Shown piece by piece: positions 32,631-42,254 of a stretch of 46,920 nucleotides of DNA. A program made the position numbers and the translations under genes. Positions within the stretch are counted from its first letter, which is position 1; each line of letters starts with the position of its first letter. The stretch is from an uncultured Saprospiraceae bacterium (GTDB lineage: Bacteria; Bacteroidota; Bacteroidia; Chitinophagales; Saprospiraceae), in NCBI GenBank assembly GCA_937921775.1, contig CAKZUK010000051.1, forward strand, positions 1 to 46,920, read 5' to 3'. A model generated the notes under the pieces. That model was given only the letters and a program-made list of their open reading frames with translations. It did not search any database and was not told the origin of the DNA.

Positions 32631-34997
32631 ATGAAAAGTAATCACCTAGCTACAACTTTAATTACAGCCTACGCCGTCAACCCATACAAAGGTTCGGAAG
32701 ATGGGACTGGCTGGAACATTTTAATAGAAATCGCAAAACACCAAAAGGTAATTGCTATTACAAGAGAAAATAATCAAGAAGCGATCGATCGTTATTTTAG
32801 TGAGAATAATGTTCCGCAATCGGAAAACATACAATTCGAATATTTTGACCTACCATACTATTTGCGATTTTGGAAGCGAAAATCAAAAGGAGCTTTATTG
32901 TATTGCTATCTGTGGCAAATCGCTGTTGTCTTTTTTATATATGCAAGAAAAATTCAGTTTGATGTAGCACATCACCTCAATTTTCACAGTGATTGGATGC
33001 CTTCTTTTTTATGGGTATTTGGTAAGCCATTTATATGGGGGCCAGTTGGACATCATCCGAAAATCCCTAGAGATTTTATCTTGAAAACAGCCGGAATTAA
33101 AGGCTATATCCAAGATCGATTAAAGTGGTACGCCAAGAAAATGTTTTGGACTTTTGATCCTTTTTTGAAAATCACAAAATGGAAGGCATCAAAAATAATT
33201 TGCATCAATAGCAGTGTCGCAAAAGTATTGAATCTTCCTAAAAAGAAAGTTGTGTTACTCCCAGCGGTAGCCACACAAACTCCTTCTAATGTCAAAAAGA
33301 ATACAAACGAATTTCAAGTGTTATCAATCGGTCGTTTTGTTCATCTAAAAGCCTTTGATTTAACAATAAAGTCATTTGCTAAATTTTATCAAGGGCAATC
33401 AATTTCCGATCAATCTAAATTAAAGTTGATCCTGATTGGTAAAGGACCATTGAAAAAAGAACTACAAGACCTTGCAGCAGGTTTAAAAATAGAACACGCT
33501 GTAAAATTTATCGACTGGATAGATCGTGCTGACTTGGATCAATATTTTGCGAATGCATCTGCCTTTCTTTTTCCATCTCATGAAGGGGCAGGAATGGTGG
33601 TGCCTGAAGCCTTGTCTTTTGGAGTGCCTGTACTTTGCCTTGATAATGTTGGACCTGGAGAATCTATTGATCAATTCTCGGGAGTGAAAGTAGAGCATAT
33701 AAATTACGAACATACTATTGATGAATTAAGTAATGAGTTGAATGATCTATATCGCAAGCCGAGCTATCAAAAAGCCCTGTCTATTGGAGCGCAAGTACGT
33801 TTTTATGACGCATTTACCTGGGAGAGAAAAGGGAAATTGATCGCCGACCTTTATCGCAAGGATGAGACGAATTCACAAGTTCTTAGCAGAGAACTAAAAG
33901 CGGATGATCGACCGAAGAAAGTTTCTAAGGTAGTGTGCACGCATTTGTACAACGACTTTAGTGGGAGTCCATTAGTACTATCAACTGTCATTAAAGGTTT
34001 TATTGAAAAAGGAGTAGAAGTTGAATTGTTAACTTCAAACAAAGAAGAAGGTTTTTTATCTAATCTCCCTATACGTTACATCGGAAATAAATACACTTTT
34101 GCTGAAAATAAATTGATTAGGATTATATTTTTCTTTTTCACACAATTTCTTTCCTTTTGCAAAATGTGGCAATTCAGAAATCAAAATGTGATTGTTTATG
34201 TCAATACTTTACTTCCATTTGGAGTAGCTATTGCGGGCAAAATGATGAATAAAAAAGTAGTCTATCACGTTCACGAAACTTCTGTAAAGCCAGCTATTTT
34301 GAAAAATTTCTTAAAATGGGTAGCTGCTAAAACCGCTTCTGAAGTGATCTACGTTTCTAATTTTTTAAAAAATGAAGAACCAATCGGTGATGTCCCTTCT
34401 ACTGTTATTTACAATGCCTTGTCAAAAGGTTTCGTAAAGTCAGCAAAAAAATACAAAAAAGACGTAAAGTCCAAGTCTTCTTTTACCGTTTTAATGCTTT
34501 GCTCTCTTAAAGATTATAAAGGCGTTATGGAATTTGTAAACATAGCAGCTGAACTTCCTAATTGTTCCTTCGAATTGGTATTGAATGCCGATATGAAAAG
34601 CATTAACGAATATTTTAAAAGCACAATACTATCTAATAACTTAACGCTATTTCCGAAACAAAACAACGTGCATCCTTTCTATCAAAGAGCAGATGTTGTA
34701 CTCAATCTTTCTCATCCTGAGCAATGGGTAGAAACTTTCGGTATGACTTTATTAGAAGGAATGGAGTATGGAATCCCGGCTATCTCACCTCAAGTGGGAG
34801 GGTGTACCGAATTTGTACAGAATGGGGTGAATGGCTTTCAAATAGATCAACGAGAAACTTTAGCTATCGCAAAACAAATTAAACAACTCTGGCTTGATAA
34901 GAAGCTATATACGAAACTATCAAAAAATGCTAAGAAAATGGCCCAAGGATTTAGTGTGGCTTACATGGGGGATTCTATTTTTCGTGTTGTGATTTAA
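32631..34997 (+). CDS. Double glycosyltransferase (two GT4-like modules in one chain)
   Basis: The protein has 788 residues, about twice the usual length. Module 1 (about 1-415) has an N-terminal half with AYAVNPYKGSEDGTGWNILI, then GT4 motifs QVLSIGRFVHLKAFDLTIKS and FPSHEGAGMVVPEALSFGVP. Module 2 (about 425-788) starts at SKVVCTHLYNDFSGSPLVLS and has VLNLSHPEQWVETFGMTLLE followed by GMEYGIPAISPQVGGCTEFV. Both keep the E-x7-E-like donor site. The two modules are different from each other, so this looks like a gene fusion rather than a recent duplication. It likely adds two consecutive sugars. It starts 3 bp after the acyltransferase. Confidence 0.85.
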   Translation: MKSNHLATTLITAYAVNPYKGSEDGTGWNILIEIAKHQKVIAITRENNQEAIDRYFSENNVPQSENIQFEYFDLPYYLRFWKRKSKGALLYCYLWQIAVVFFIYARKIQFDVAHHLNFHSDWMPSFLWVFGKPFIWGPVGHHPKIPRDFILKTAGIKGYIQDRLKWYAKKMFWTFDPFLKITKWKASKIICINSSVAKVLNLPKKKVVLLPAVATQTPSNVKKNTNEFQVLSIGRFVHLKAFDLTIKSFAKFYQGQSISDQSKLKLILIGKGPLKKELQDLAAGLKIEHAVKFIDWIDRADLDQYFANASAFLFPSHEGAGMVVPEALSFGVPVLCLDNVGPGESIDQFSGVKVEHINYEHTIDELSNELNDLYRKPSYQKALSIGAQVRFYDAFTWERKGKLIADLYRKDETNSQVLSRELKADDRPKKVSKVVCTHLYNDFSGSPLVLSTVIKGFIEKGVEVELLTSNKEEGFLSNLPIRYIGNKYTFAENKLIRIIFFFFTQFLSFCKMWQFRNQNVIVYVNTLLPFGVAIAGKMMNKKVVYHVHETSVKPAILKNFLKWVAAKTASEVIYVSNFLKNEEPIGDVPSTVIYNALSKGFVKSAKKYKKDVKSKSSFTVLMLCSLKDYKGVMEFVNIAAELPNCSFELVLNADMKSINEYFKSTILSNNLTLFPKQNNVHPFYQRADVVLNLSHPEQWVETFGMTLLEGMEYGIPAISPQVGGCTEFVQNGVNGFQIDQRETLAIAKQIKQLWLDKKLYTKLSKNAKKMAQGFSVAYMGDSIFRVVI

Positions 34998-35010
34998 ATG
35001 ATTGATTGAT

Positions 35011-35211
35011 ATTCTGAGCGTAGTCGAAAAACACCTCTGGGGCCGGAGATAGATCTTTTGGCTACGCTCGAAATTTAAAATACTCGATACTTGTATTTCT
35101 CGACTTTGTTTCACTTCTCTCGGAATGACAACTCACCATATTATTCTCAAAAATTATTCGATTTCGCTGTGCCACCGCTAAAACTATAGCGACAGGTGGT
35201 CGGAATGACAA
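35011..35211. repeat. Cluster of intergenic inverted and direct repeats
   Basis: GAGCGTAG (35016-35023) and CTACGCTC (35062-35069) form an inverted repeat. TCGGAATGACAA occurs twice as a direct repeat (35120-35131 and 35200-35211). Between them CCACCGCTA and TAGCGACAGGTGG form an interrupted hairpin (about 35172-35199). Such GAGCGTAGTCGAA / TCGGAATGAC modules are widespread short intergenic repeats in Bacteroidota genomes. They fill the space after the double glycosyltransferase and may end its transcript; no plain terminator was seen. Confidence 0.55.
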
Positions 35212-35380
35212 ACAATTATTTTCCAACTCTTGCGATAAAACTCCAAGAGTTGATTAATTATGTGTTTGAAATGGACCTTAGAAGTCCACCGCTATTGACT
35301 TCATAAGGACACAGTTTTTTGACGACAAATGTGGTGCAATATTACAGCACGCGACCTAGATATTTCGATCACTACAAGCT

Positions 35381-35395
35381 TTCCCAAAATGAGAA
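35381..35395 (+). promoter_or_regulatory. Operator copy D (TTCCCAAAATGAGAA)
   Basis: It is identical to copy C. A second, weaker copy TTTCCAAATTGATAC follows at 35399-35413 (11 of 15 matches, offset 18 bp). It lies 129 bp upstream of the ATG of the giant ectoprotein, in a non-coding stretch with no other gene. Confidence 0.75.
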
Positions 35396-35466
35396 TAATT
35401 TCCAAATTGATACGACATATAAATAAATTCACTTCATAACTAGCTAAAAAACAGACTTATCGAGCA

Positions 35467-35482
35467 AGGCATGACTTTTACC
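35467..35482 (+). promoter_or_regulatory. Candidate sigma54 element for the giant ectoprotein
   Basis: AGGCATGACTTTTACC matches GGCA and G of the -24 region and TT and C of the -12 region, with correct spacing (GG at 35468-35469, C at 35481). The -12 position is 93 bp from the operator centre, and the predicted start lies about 32 bp before the ATG. Confidence 0.5.
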
Positions 35483-35524
35483 TTATAATCTAATAGAGAA
35501 CATAACCACAAGAAAATTATAACC

Positions 35525-38500
35525 ATGATTAATTTAGTATACCAATCAAAGAATAAATTTTTATCACCAATGGATCCTGTGTCGCCAGATTTTTGGTGCC
35601 TATTTTTCATCCTAGTGCTTGCAGTGTTCAATAGCTCAAAAATTCAGGCACAATCCATTGCTTTTAACAACACCGTACCTACAGGATTAACCGTTTGTGG
35701 ATCAGGTGAGACATTTACCATTGCCTTTACAAATCAATCAGGAACAGCAATAACTAATGTAAGCCTTAGTTTGAATTTTCCAACCGGAGTTCAATACGTA
35801 CCTACAAGTTTGTCAGAAACATCAACTTTCAACGTTGCTGAACAAGACATAAGTAATCTTTCTGCAGTAATTTTTTCTATGAATAATATTCCTGATTTAG
35901 CAACTGTAAGCTTTGATATTAATGCATCAGCAACCTTTGATGCCTATACGGCTCAGTTAGCAGGAAATGTATTTCAAAACACCGTGACTATCGATCATAG
36001 TACTGAATCTACATCAGAAGAAACGGATGTATACAACATTTTGTATCCGGCCTTGTCTGTCACGAATGTCACTCCGATGTCGGCAAACGTTTTTGTAGGT
36101 GAAACCTTCACAAGGGCTGTAACGATCGTAAACGGAGGATATGGATCCTTATCTACTTTCGAATTAGAAGAAATAGACAATAGCAATCTCGAGCTCATTG
36201 GAGTTGATTATGGAGCTCTGGATAACAACACTAAGATAGTTACTTTTTCAGCCGCTGATTTTACAGCTTTCGGTAATAATGATATTTATTTTGATCAAAA
36301 TGAATCCATTACAATTACGCAAACACTTACAGCACTTGGTTGTAATAGTACCCAATCCGAAATAACAGCTTATTGGGGTTGTGATGGAGAGCGCAGTGAA
36401 AGCAATACCAAATTTCCTTTTACAACTATAAATTTATTTGCGCCAAGCCTAGGTATTACGGCACAACCGACGTTTAATACATGCGTAGATGGCTCGCCTG
36501 ATCTACAACAATTGAGTATTACAAACAATGGTTCAGGACCGGCAAATGAATTGGAAATAATAATCTCTCCAATTGAAAATTACTCCGTTACTGAAATTGA
36601 TAAAACTAGTATTGCATACACTCTAAACGGAAGCACCAATTCGCTGACAGCAACAACAACTTCTGAAGCTTACAACCATACCTGTTTTTCGGCTAACCCG
36701 ATTGACGGATTCACAGTGAGCTTGCCAACTGTCCAACCTGGCGAAACGCTTTTATTGAACTGGAATAATATTACTTGCGCAGCTCAAAGCTGTGGTTCTG
36801 TCCACTATGTAGGATGGGATTATGATGCAAATTATACCGATATGTGTAATAGTAAAACATATGAATCGGATGGCAAGGGACAATCTGAATACAAGAAAGG
36901 ATTTAGTACCTTTTACGAATCTCCATCTGATTTGGTGGATGGGGAAGTAGGTAATTATAATTTTATCATTAGTTCAGCTACATTTAAATTACCGGCAGGT
37001 ACCGACCCATATTTCGAAGTGGAATTCAATATTCCGGATGGTTTGGTTTGGAATGGTGGGGCTGATGATTTAAGTTTTGTTAGTAATGTAACTGAATGGC
37101 CAGCGAGTCAAATTAACTACGATGCAAATACAAAGGTTTTAAAAGCGAAATATGACATGCCTTTACCTAATTCCTTTTATCTAAACCACTCAACATTTAA
37201 TTTAGACCTTACTGCTGATTGTAGCGCTGGTGTAAGTTGGACTACCGTTGGGATGCAGTTGTTTTATATTTTAGATGACAACTGTGCTAGCCCTTATCGA
37301 ATTCCAATGACCTGTTATGAAAATCCAATGACGCAAATTCATTGCCCAGGTCCTTGTGACCACGGAATGTCTTTCCATAATTTTGAAGTTGCTCGAACAA
37401 GCTTTGGTGGAGCTGATAATAACTTGGATGGACTACCTGATAGTGGAGGTAGTTTGGATTTTACAAAAGTAAAAACCAACCGGGTAATGATGAATGATAC
37501 CTTTGAAACAACCTTCACTGGTTTTGTGAATGCATCTGCGACTTTCCCATCTTTTGCTTATGGTTATGCCCGATCAGAAATACCTTATGGGGCTAGTATT
37601 GCTATTTTGTCGGCTAGGATAGAGGTTTATGACGCGAGTTCAGACGCGACTTATACTTGTAATCAGGTTCCATATACAACACAATTAAATGGTGATATCA
37701 AAACGGTTGATTTTGACTTTTCTCCAGCTACTTTAGCAGCTTTAGGTTGTTCTGATTTCTCTGGTTTTGTTTTCGAACAAAGCGACCAGGTAGTCTTGAT
37801 TCCAAGCTATAAGTTAATTGAAAATATCGGTGGCCATGCTGAACAGATAATGATTCAAAATGACTTCTACCTAAGTGATGCTGCTAATGGAACTGCTTAT
37901 CAATGTAACGACTGGAACGGTAATTTTACAGTAATTGGATACTATCATCGAGTTAATCGAGCAGAACAATACAACGTGCATACTTGCACTAAAACATTAA
38001 CGCAAACCTACAAACTAAGCGTAGGTGATTGCTGTACAAATTATGCAGGAGGAAATATCTTCCCATATGAATATCGAAATTGGTCGCACCTAAAGGACCT
38101 ACGTGTCGAAATTCCAGAAGGTTATTCTTTTGTGAGTGGGTCAATGAGCCAATGGCGTACTGCGGCTACTAATTCGTCGATAAAAGAGACGTCCAATATC
38201 AGTCCAAGTGCTATAGTTCAAAATTCTTTATTGTTTGACATGGAAGAATACCTTGTCAGTAATGGCGGTTCTATTAATTTAAGTGACGACGGTTACAATG
38301 GAAATATATCTATAGAGTTACAACCCAATTGTAACGTCAATCAATCGGCTAATAACCCGGTAGTCTGGTACTGTGCTTTTCAAGAAAGTGACTTTATAAA
38401 CGGTGCTGTAACACAAGAATACACTTCTGCACCTGACTACATTAAATACTATCGATCAAATTTAGAAATATCAACGACACTGCCTACTCAAGAAGGCATT

Positions 38501-41500
38501 GCAGAAACGGTAAGTTGGAATGTCAATATTAAAAGTAAAAACGCGAATGCCAGCAATGCCTGGTTTTATTTAGAAAACCTTGCAGCTAATATAAATATCT
38601 TGGAGGTTACAGATTTATCAGATAACAGTATTTTGACTCCAGTCAATGAACTCTATCAAATGGGTGAAATGAATTGGAATGAAATTAGAAATTATCAAAT
38701 CACAGCGAGCTATAACAGTTGTAATCTTTCAGAGTTGAAGGTAATAAGTGGACATGACTGCAATGGCTATCCAAGTAGTTACAGCGCTTATGATTGTGAT
38801 TCTGAAAGCTACAGCTTATACATTGCACCTCAGCCTTCAGAACTGCAAGTCAAATTTAATAGCTATATCAATGCGCAAGATGAATGTGATAATGTGATTG
38901 GCATTGAGTTGGAAATGCTGAGTTCTAAACTGGCAGCTGTCAGTGATTTATTAGTAGATGTTTATGTTCCATCTGGTCAAACAATCACCATCATAAGCGG
39001 TAGTATGGAAGTTCTATACCCAGCTAGCGGAAATTACACTGGGCTGCCTGATCCTAGCTTGTTAAACGAGAAATACACGATCACAGGTATGGATATGGAT
39101 GCAATTATTGGTAACGATGGATTGGTGGGTGTAACGGACTTAAGTGGAAATATTGTAAAATTAAGATTCGATATATTACTAGGCAATAACTTTAAGCCAG
39201 GTGACTTATTGGATATTGACATAAGCGGTAATCGACCATGTGGAAACAGCTTGCCTACTTTGGCAATGACTTTTGATCCTAATGCAAGCTTTGGAAATTT
39301 AACAGGTATTGGTCTGGATGATGTGAGCAATAATTGGGGCTCAGCTTGGGGCGATTATGACAATGACGGCTTTGTCGATTTGTTTGTGACAAACTATGAA
39401 ACGAATGCTCCCAACTTGTTGTATCACAATAATGGTGATGGTTCATTTACAAAAGTAAGTACTGGAGCAATTACTACTGATTTAGCCAGTTCATTGGCAG
39501 CGTCATGGGGTGATTATGATAATGATGGCGATTTAGATTTGTATGTGGCAAACAATATTGGTTATCAGAATTTCCTTTACAGAAATAATGGTAATGGAAG
39601 CTTTACAAAAATAGCGAATGATCCTGTTGTCAATGACTTAGGATATGCACACGGAGTTAGTTGGGTTGATTACGATAGAGATGGTTTTTTAGATCTTTTT
39701 GTGGCAGACTATTTCTCTACAAAGTTTAATCAACTGTATCACAATAATGGTGACGGTACATTTATTAAAGAAACCAATTCAGCTCCTGTATTGGAAGCCG
39801 GTTTCTCAGTGAGTGGTATTTGGGGAGACTATAATAATGATGGTTACCCGGATCTTTTTATTACCAATACAGAGAACAGTAACAACAGTCTATACGAAAA
39901 CAAAGGAGATGGTCAGTTCCTGAAAATTAATACTGGAGCCATTGTAACTGATGGAGGTAGTTCGGTAGGAGCCAGTTGGGGAGATTATAACAATGATGGA
40001 CATCTTGATTTATTTGTAGCCAATGCTGGTGATCAAGATAACTTTCTTTATACCAACAACGGAGACGGATCATTTACAAGAGAAACGTCAGGAGTCATTG
40101 TTAATGATGGTGGACATTCACACGGCTCAGCTTGGGCTGATTACGATAATGATGGCGATTTGGATTTGTTTGTAAGTAATGATCAGGGCCAAGACAATTT
40201 TCTGTATTCAAATAATGGTGACGGCACCTTCTCAAAAACAATTAACCAAATCACGCAAGATAGTGGTGATTCATTTGGAGCAGGATGGGCTGATATTGAT
40301 AATGACGGAGATGTTGATTTGTTTATAGCAAATCACAATTCGAATGAAAATTTTGTTTATGAAAATTCAAGAGGAAAGTGTCAAAGTAAGTTTTGTGTGA
40401 TTTTGGAAGGAACCAATTCTAACAGATCAGCTATTGGAACTAAAGTTCATGTGAAGTCAACTATTTACGGTACTTCAGTTTGGCAGATGCGTGAATTGTC
40501 GGGACAGACTGGAGGTGGGATTGGTGGACAAAATGAATTGAAAACTATTTTTGGATTAGGAAATGCAACTGCGATCGACTCGGTAATAATAGAGTGGAGC
40601 TCAGGTTACCAACAGGTTTTGGTCAATCCAGCTCTCGATGATTGTATGACTATTACTGAAGAGAATGGCAGTGAGATTTGTGGTATCGCATACTATGACG
40701 AAAATGGTAATTGTACACAAGATGTCGACGAACCTGGCCTTAGCAACATTAAATTAATCGTGCAGCCAGGCAACAGAATGGTGATGACCAACGAACTTGG
40801 GGCCTACAGTGTTTTAGTAGAGCCAGGTAGTTATACGATCAGTGAAGATGCAAGTGGTACCAACTGGATGCCTACCTGTACTTTAGAAAAAAGTGTAGTA
40901 GTTGAAGGTATTGGTAACAGCTACTGTGGCAATGATTTTTCAAATGATGCTTCATGTGTCTTGCCTGATTTGAAGGTTGAATTATCTACCACTGCCCATC
41001 GGGTAGGTTTTGAAAATCTCATTGCCTTGACGTATAAAAACGAAGGTGGAGCTGTAGCAACAAATGTTGCATTGACCGTAATGTTTGGAGATGATGTCAT
41101 TCCTTTGGAAACATCCATTCCTTGGGACTTAGCAGCGGGGACAGATCGCCGTTGGAATCTTGGAGATGTAGGGATAGGAGAGTCATTGACCATTTATATC
41201 AAAGATTCGATATCAACGAATGCTGTGATTGGTGAGAACATTGAGCTTGGAGCAACGATATATGGAAATGAAGAGGATTGCTTAGGTGGAGACAACGTTT
41301 TTCAGAGTTCTCAACTAGCAGTTGGAGCAATTGACCCGAATGATATTCAAGTTAGTCCAGAAGGGTTTGTGGATACAGGAGAAGAATTGATTTATAAAAT
41401 TCGTTTTCAAAATGTGGGAAATACTACCGTTTCTACGGTAAGAATAGAAGACCAATTGCCAGAAGGTTTAGATCTGAATACATTTCAACAAGGAGTAAGC

Positions 41501-42007
41501 TCACATCCGTATTCATTGGAGATTCGTGATCGTCAACTGATATGGACATTCGTGAATATTAATATGCCGGATAGTTTGACAAACGAAGTAGAGAGCCATG
41601 GTTTTATTATTTTTAAAATTAAAGTAAATAGTGAAATTGAAAATGGTACTCGTCTTGAAAACAGTGCGGCCATATTTTTCGACAATATTGCTCCGGTCAT
41701 AACCAATGTTGTATTGAATACTGTTGGTGCGCCAACTGGAACTATTAATAAGGAGGGCAGTTTATTGATCATGCCAAATCCAATGAAGGGTACATCTGTG
41801 ATAGAAATTATTCCTTTTGGAAATGATCAAATAGATATTCAATCCTTTACACTTGTCGATATGCTTGGGCGCAAATTATATGAACAATCAAGTGTTGGCT
41901 CGAATCGGGTTCAATTAAAGAAAGGAATTTTGTTGCCAGGATGTTATTTGATTCGAGTGCTTGGAGTGGATGGAGATGACTATGTCGGTCGAATTTTAGT
42001 GGAGTAG
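35525..42007 (+). CDS. Giant T9SS ectoprotein with seven FG-GAP/VCBS-type repeats, UnbV, SdrB-like and DUF11 domains
   Basis: The protein has 2160 residues. A signal anchor or peptide ends near KIQAQS (about 42). Residues about 45-1240 are beta-rich, cysteine-containing modules resembling DUF11/adhesin repeats. Seven FG-GAP repeats of about 52 residues span about 1265-1625, each with WGDYDNDGDLDLFVAN-like calcium-binding loops. An ASPIC/UnbV domain follows (about 1640-1700, SVIIEWSSGYQQVLVNP). Then come an SdrB-type segment (GIAYYDENGNCTQDVDEPGL), a DUF11 domain (about 1935-2070, GEELIYKIRFQNVGNTTVST) and a T9SS type A C-terminal sorting domain (MPNPMKGTSVIEI, FTLVDMLGRKLYEQ, LPGCYLIRV). It is exported and anchored on, or released from, the surface. 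It is a single gene with its own operator and terminator. Confidence 0.9.
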   Translation: MINLVYQSKNKFLSPMDPVSPDFWCLFFILVLAVFNSSKIQAQSIAFNNTVPTGLTVCGSGETFTIAFTNQSGTAITNVSLSLNFPTGVQYVPTSLSETSTFNVAEQDISNLSAVIFSMNNIPDLATVSFDINASATFDAYTAQLAGNVFQNTVTIDHSTESTSEETDVYNILYPALSVTNVTPMSANVFVGETFTRAVTIVNGGYGSLSTFELEEIDNSNLELIGVDYGALDNNTKIVTFSAADFTAFGNNDIYFDQNESITITQTLTALGCNSTQSEITAYWGCDGERSESNTKFPFTTINLFAPSLGITAQPTFNTCVDGSPDLQQLSITNNGSGPANELEIIISPIENYSVTEIDKTSIAYTLNGSTNSLTATTTSEAYNHTCFSANPIDGFTVSLPTVQPGETLLLNWNNITCAAQSCGSVHYVGWDYDANYTDMCNSKTYESDGKGQSEYKKGFSTFYESPSDLVDGEVGNYNFIISSATFKLPAGTDPYFEVEFNIPDGLVWNGGADDLSFVSNVTEWPASQINYDANTKVLKAKYDMPLPNSFYLNHSTFNLDLTADCSAGVSWTTVGMQLFYILDDNCASPYRIPMTCYENPMTQIHCPGPCDHGMSFHNFEVARTSFGGADNNLDGLPDSGGSLDFTKVKTNRVMMNDTFETTFTGFVNASATFPSFAYGYARSEIPYGASIAILSARIEVYDASSDATYTCNQVPYTTQLNGDIKTVDFDFSPATLAALGCSDFSGFVFEQSDQVVLIPSYKLIENIGGHAEQIMIQNDFYLSDAANGTAYQCNDWNGNFTVIGYYHRVNRAEQYNVHTCTKTLTQTYKLSVGDCCTNYAGGNIFPYEYRNWSHLKDLRVEIPEGYSFVSGSMSQWRTAATNSSIKETSNISPSAIVQNSLLFDMEEYLVSNGGSINLSDDGYNGNISIELQPNCNVNQSANNPVVWYCAFQESDFINGAVTQEYTSAPDYIKYYRSNLEISTTLPTQEGIAETVSWNVNIKSKNANASNAWFYLENLAANINILEVTDLSDNSILTPVNELYQMGEMNWNEIRNYQITASYNSCNLSELKVISGHDCNGYPSSYSAYDCDSESYSLYIAPQPSELQVKFNSYINAQDECDNVIGIELEMLSSKLAAVSDLLVDVYVPSGQTITIISGSMEVLYPASGNYTGLPDPSLLNEKYTITGMDMDAIIGNDGLVGVTDLSGNIVKLRFDILLGNNFKPGDLLDIDISGNRPCGNSLPTLAMTFDPNASFGNLTGIGLDDVSNNWGSAWGDYDNDGFVDLFVTNYETNAPNLLYHNNGDGSFTKVSTGAITTDLASSLAASWGDYDNDGDLDLYVANNIGYQNFLYRNNGNGSFTKIANDPVVNDLGYAHGVSWVDYDRDGFLDLFVADYFSTKFNQLYHNNGDGTFIKETNSAPVLEAGFSVSGIWGDYNNDGYPDLFITNTENSNNSLYENKGDGQFLKINTGAIVTDGGSSVGASWGDYNNDGHLDLFVANAGDQDNFLYTNNGDGSFTRETSGVIVNDGGHSHGSAWADYDNDGDLDLFVSNDQGQDNFLYSNNGDGTFSKTINQITQDSGDSFGAGWADIDNDGDVDLFIANHNSNENFVYENSRGKCQSKFCVILEGTNSNRSAIGTKVHVKSTIYGTSVWQMRELSGQTGGGIGGQNELKTIFGLGNATAIDSVIIEWSSGYQQVLVNPALDDCMTITEENGSEICGIAYYDENGNCTQDVDEPGLSNIKLIVQPGNRMVMTNELGAYSVLVEPGSYTISEDASGTNWMPTCTLEKSVVVEGIGNSYCGNDFSNDASCVLPDLKVELSTTAHRVGFENLIALTYKNEGGAVATNVALTVMFGDDVIPLETSIPWDLAAGTDRRWNLGDVGIGESLTIYIKDSISTNAVIGENIELGATIYGNEEDCLGGDNVFQSSQLAVGAIDPNDIQVSPEGFVDTGEELIYKIRFQNVGNTTVSTVRIEDQLPEGLDLNTFQQGVSSHPYSLEIRDRQLIWTFVNINMPDSLTNEVESHGFIIFKIKVNSEIENGTRLENSAAIFFDNIAPVITNVVLNTVGAPTGTINKEGSLLIMPNPMKGTSVIEIIPFGNDQIDIQSFTLVDMLGRKLYEQSSVGSNRVQLKKGILLPGCYLIRVLGVDGDDYVGRILVE

Positions 42008-42055
42008 GAGTGTGTCCGTAAAATAGCAAAACGGAGATCATCTCTGTATTAAAAG

Positions 42056-42091
42056 ATCGGTTGATTCGTTATTTCGAATCAACCGATTTTT
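42056..42091 (+). terminator. Rho-independent terminator of the giant ectoprotein gene
   Basis: ATCGGTTGATTCG (42056-42068), loop TTATTT, CGAATCAACCGAT (42075-42087), followed by TTTT. The 13-bp stem is perfect. It lies 49 bp after the stop codon and marks the right end of the operator-controlled locus. Confidence 0.9.
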
Positions 42092-42254
42092 AATTGGGTT
42101 TAATCATATCCGACAAATTTCAATTTTACCTACTTGTAAAGCTCTTCAGGGTCGGTGAACTTGGGAGCATGTGAGACTTATGCATACATCAACTAACTAA
42201 TTGGCAGTCACTTGCTAATAGGAATTATTAAAGTGCTATTTTAAACAACTCCAA

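Noticed and set aside
39345..40330. DNA tandem repeat or satellite
   Set aside because: The periodicity of about 156 bp comes from seven diverged protein-coding FG-GAP repeats inside one open frame; it is not a nucleotide-level satellite.
14881..42041. Many short antisense open frames of 60-120 codons inside the large genes
   Set aside because: They lie opposite well-supported coding frames, have no recognisable domains or signals, and are explained by the codon usage of the real genes.
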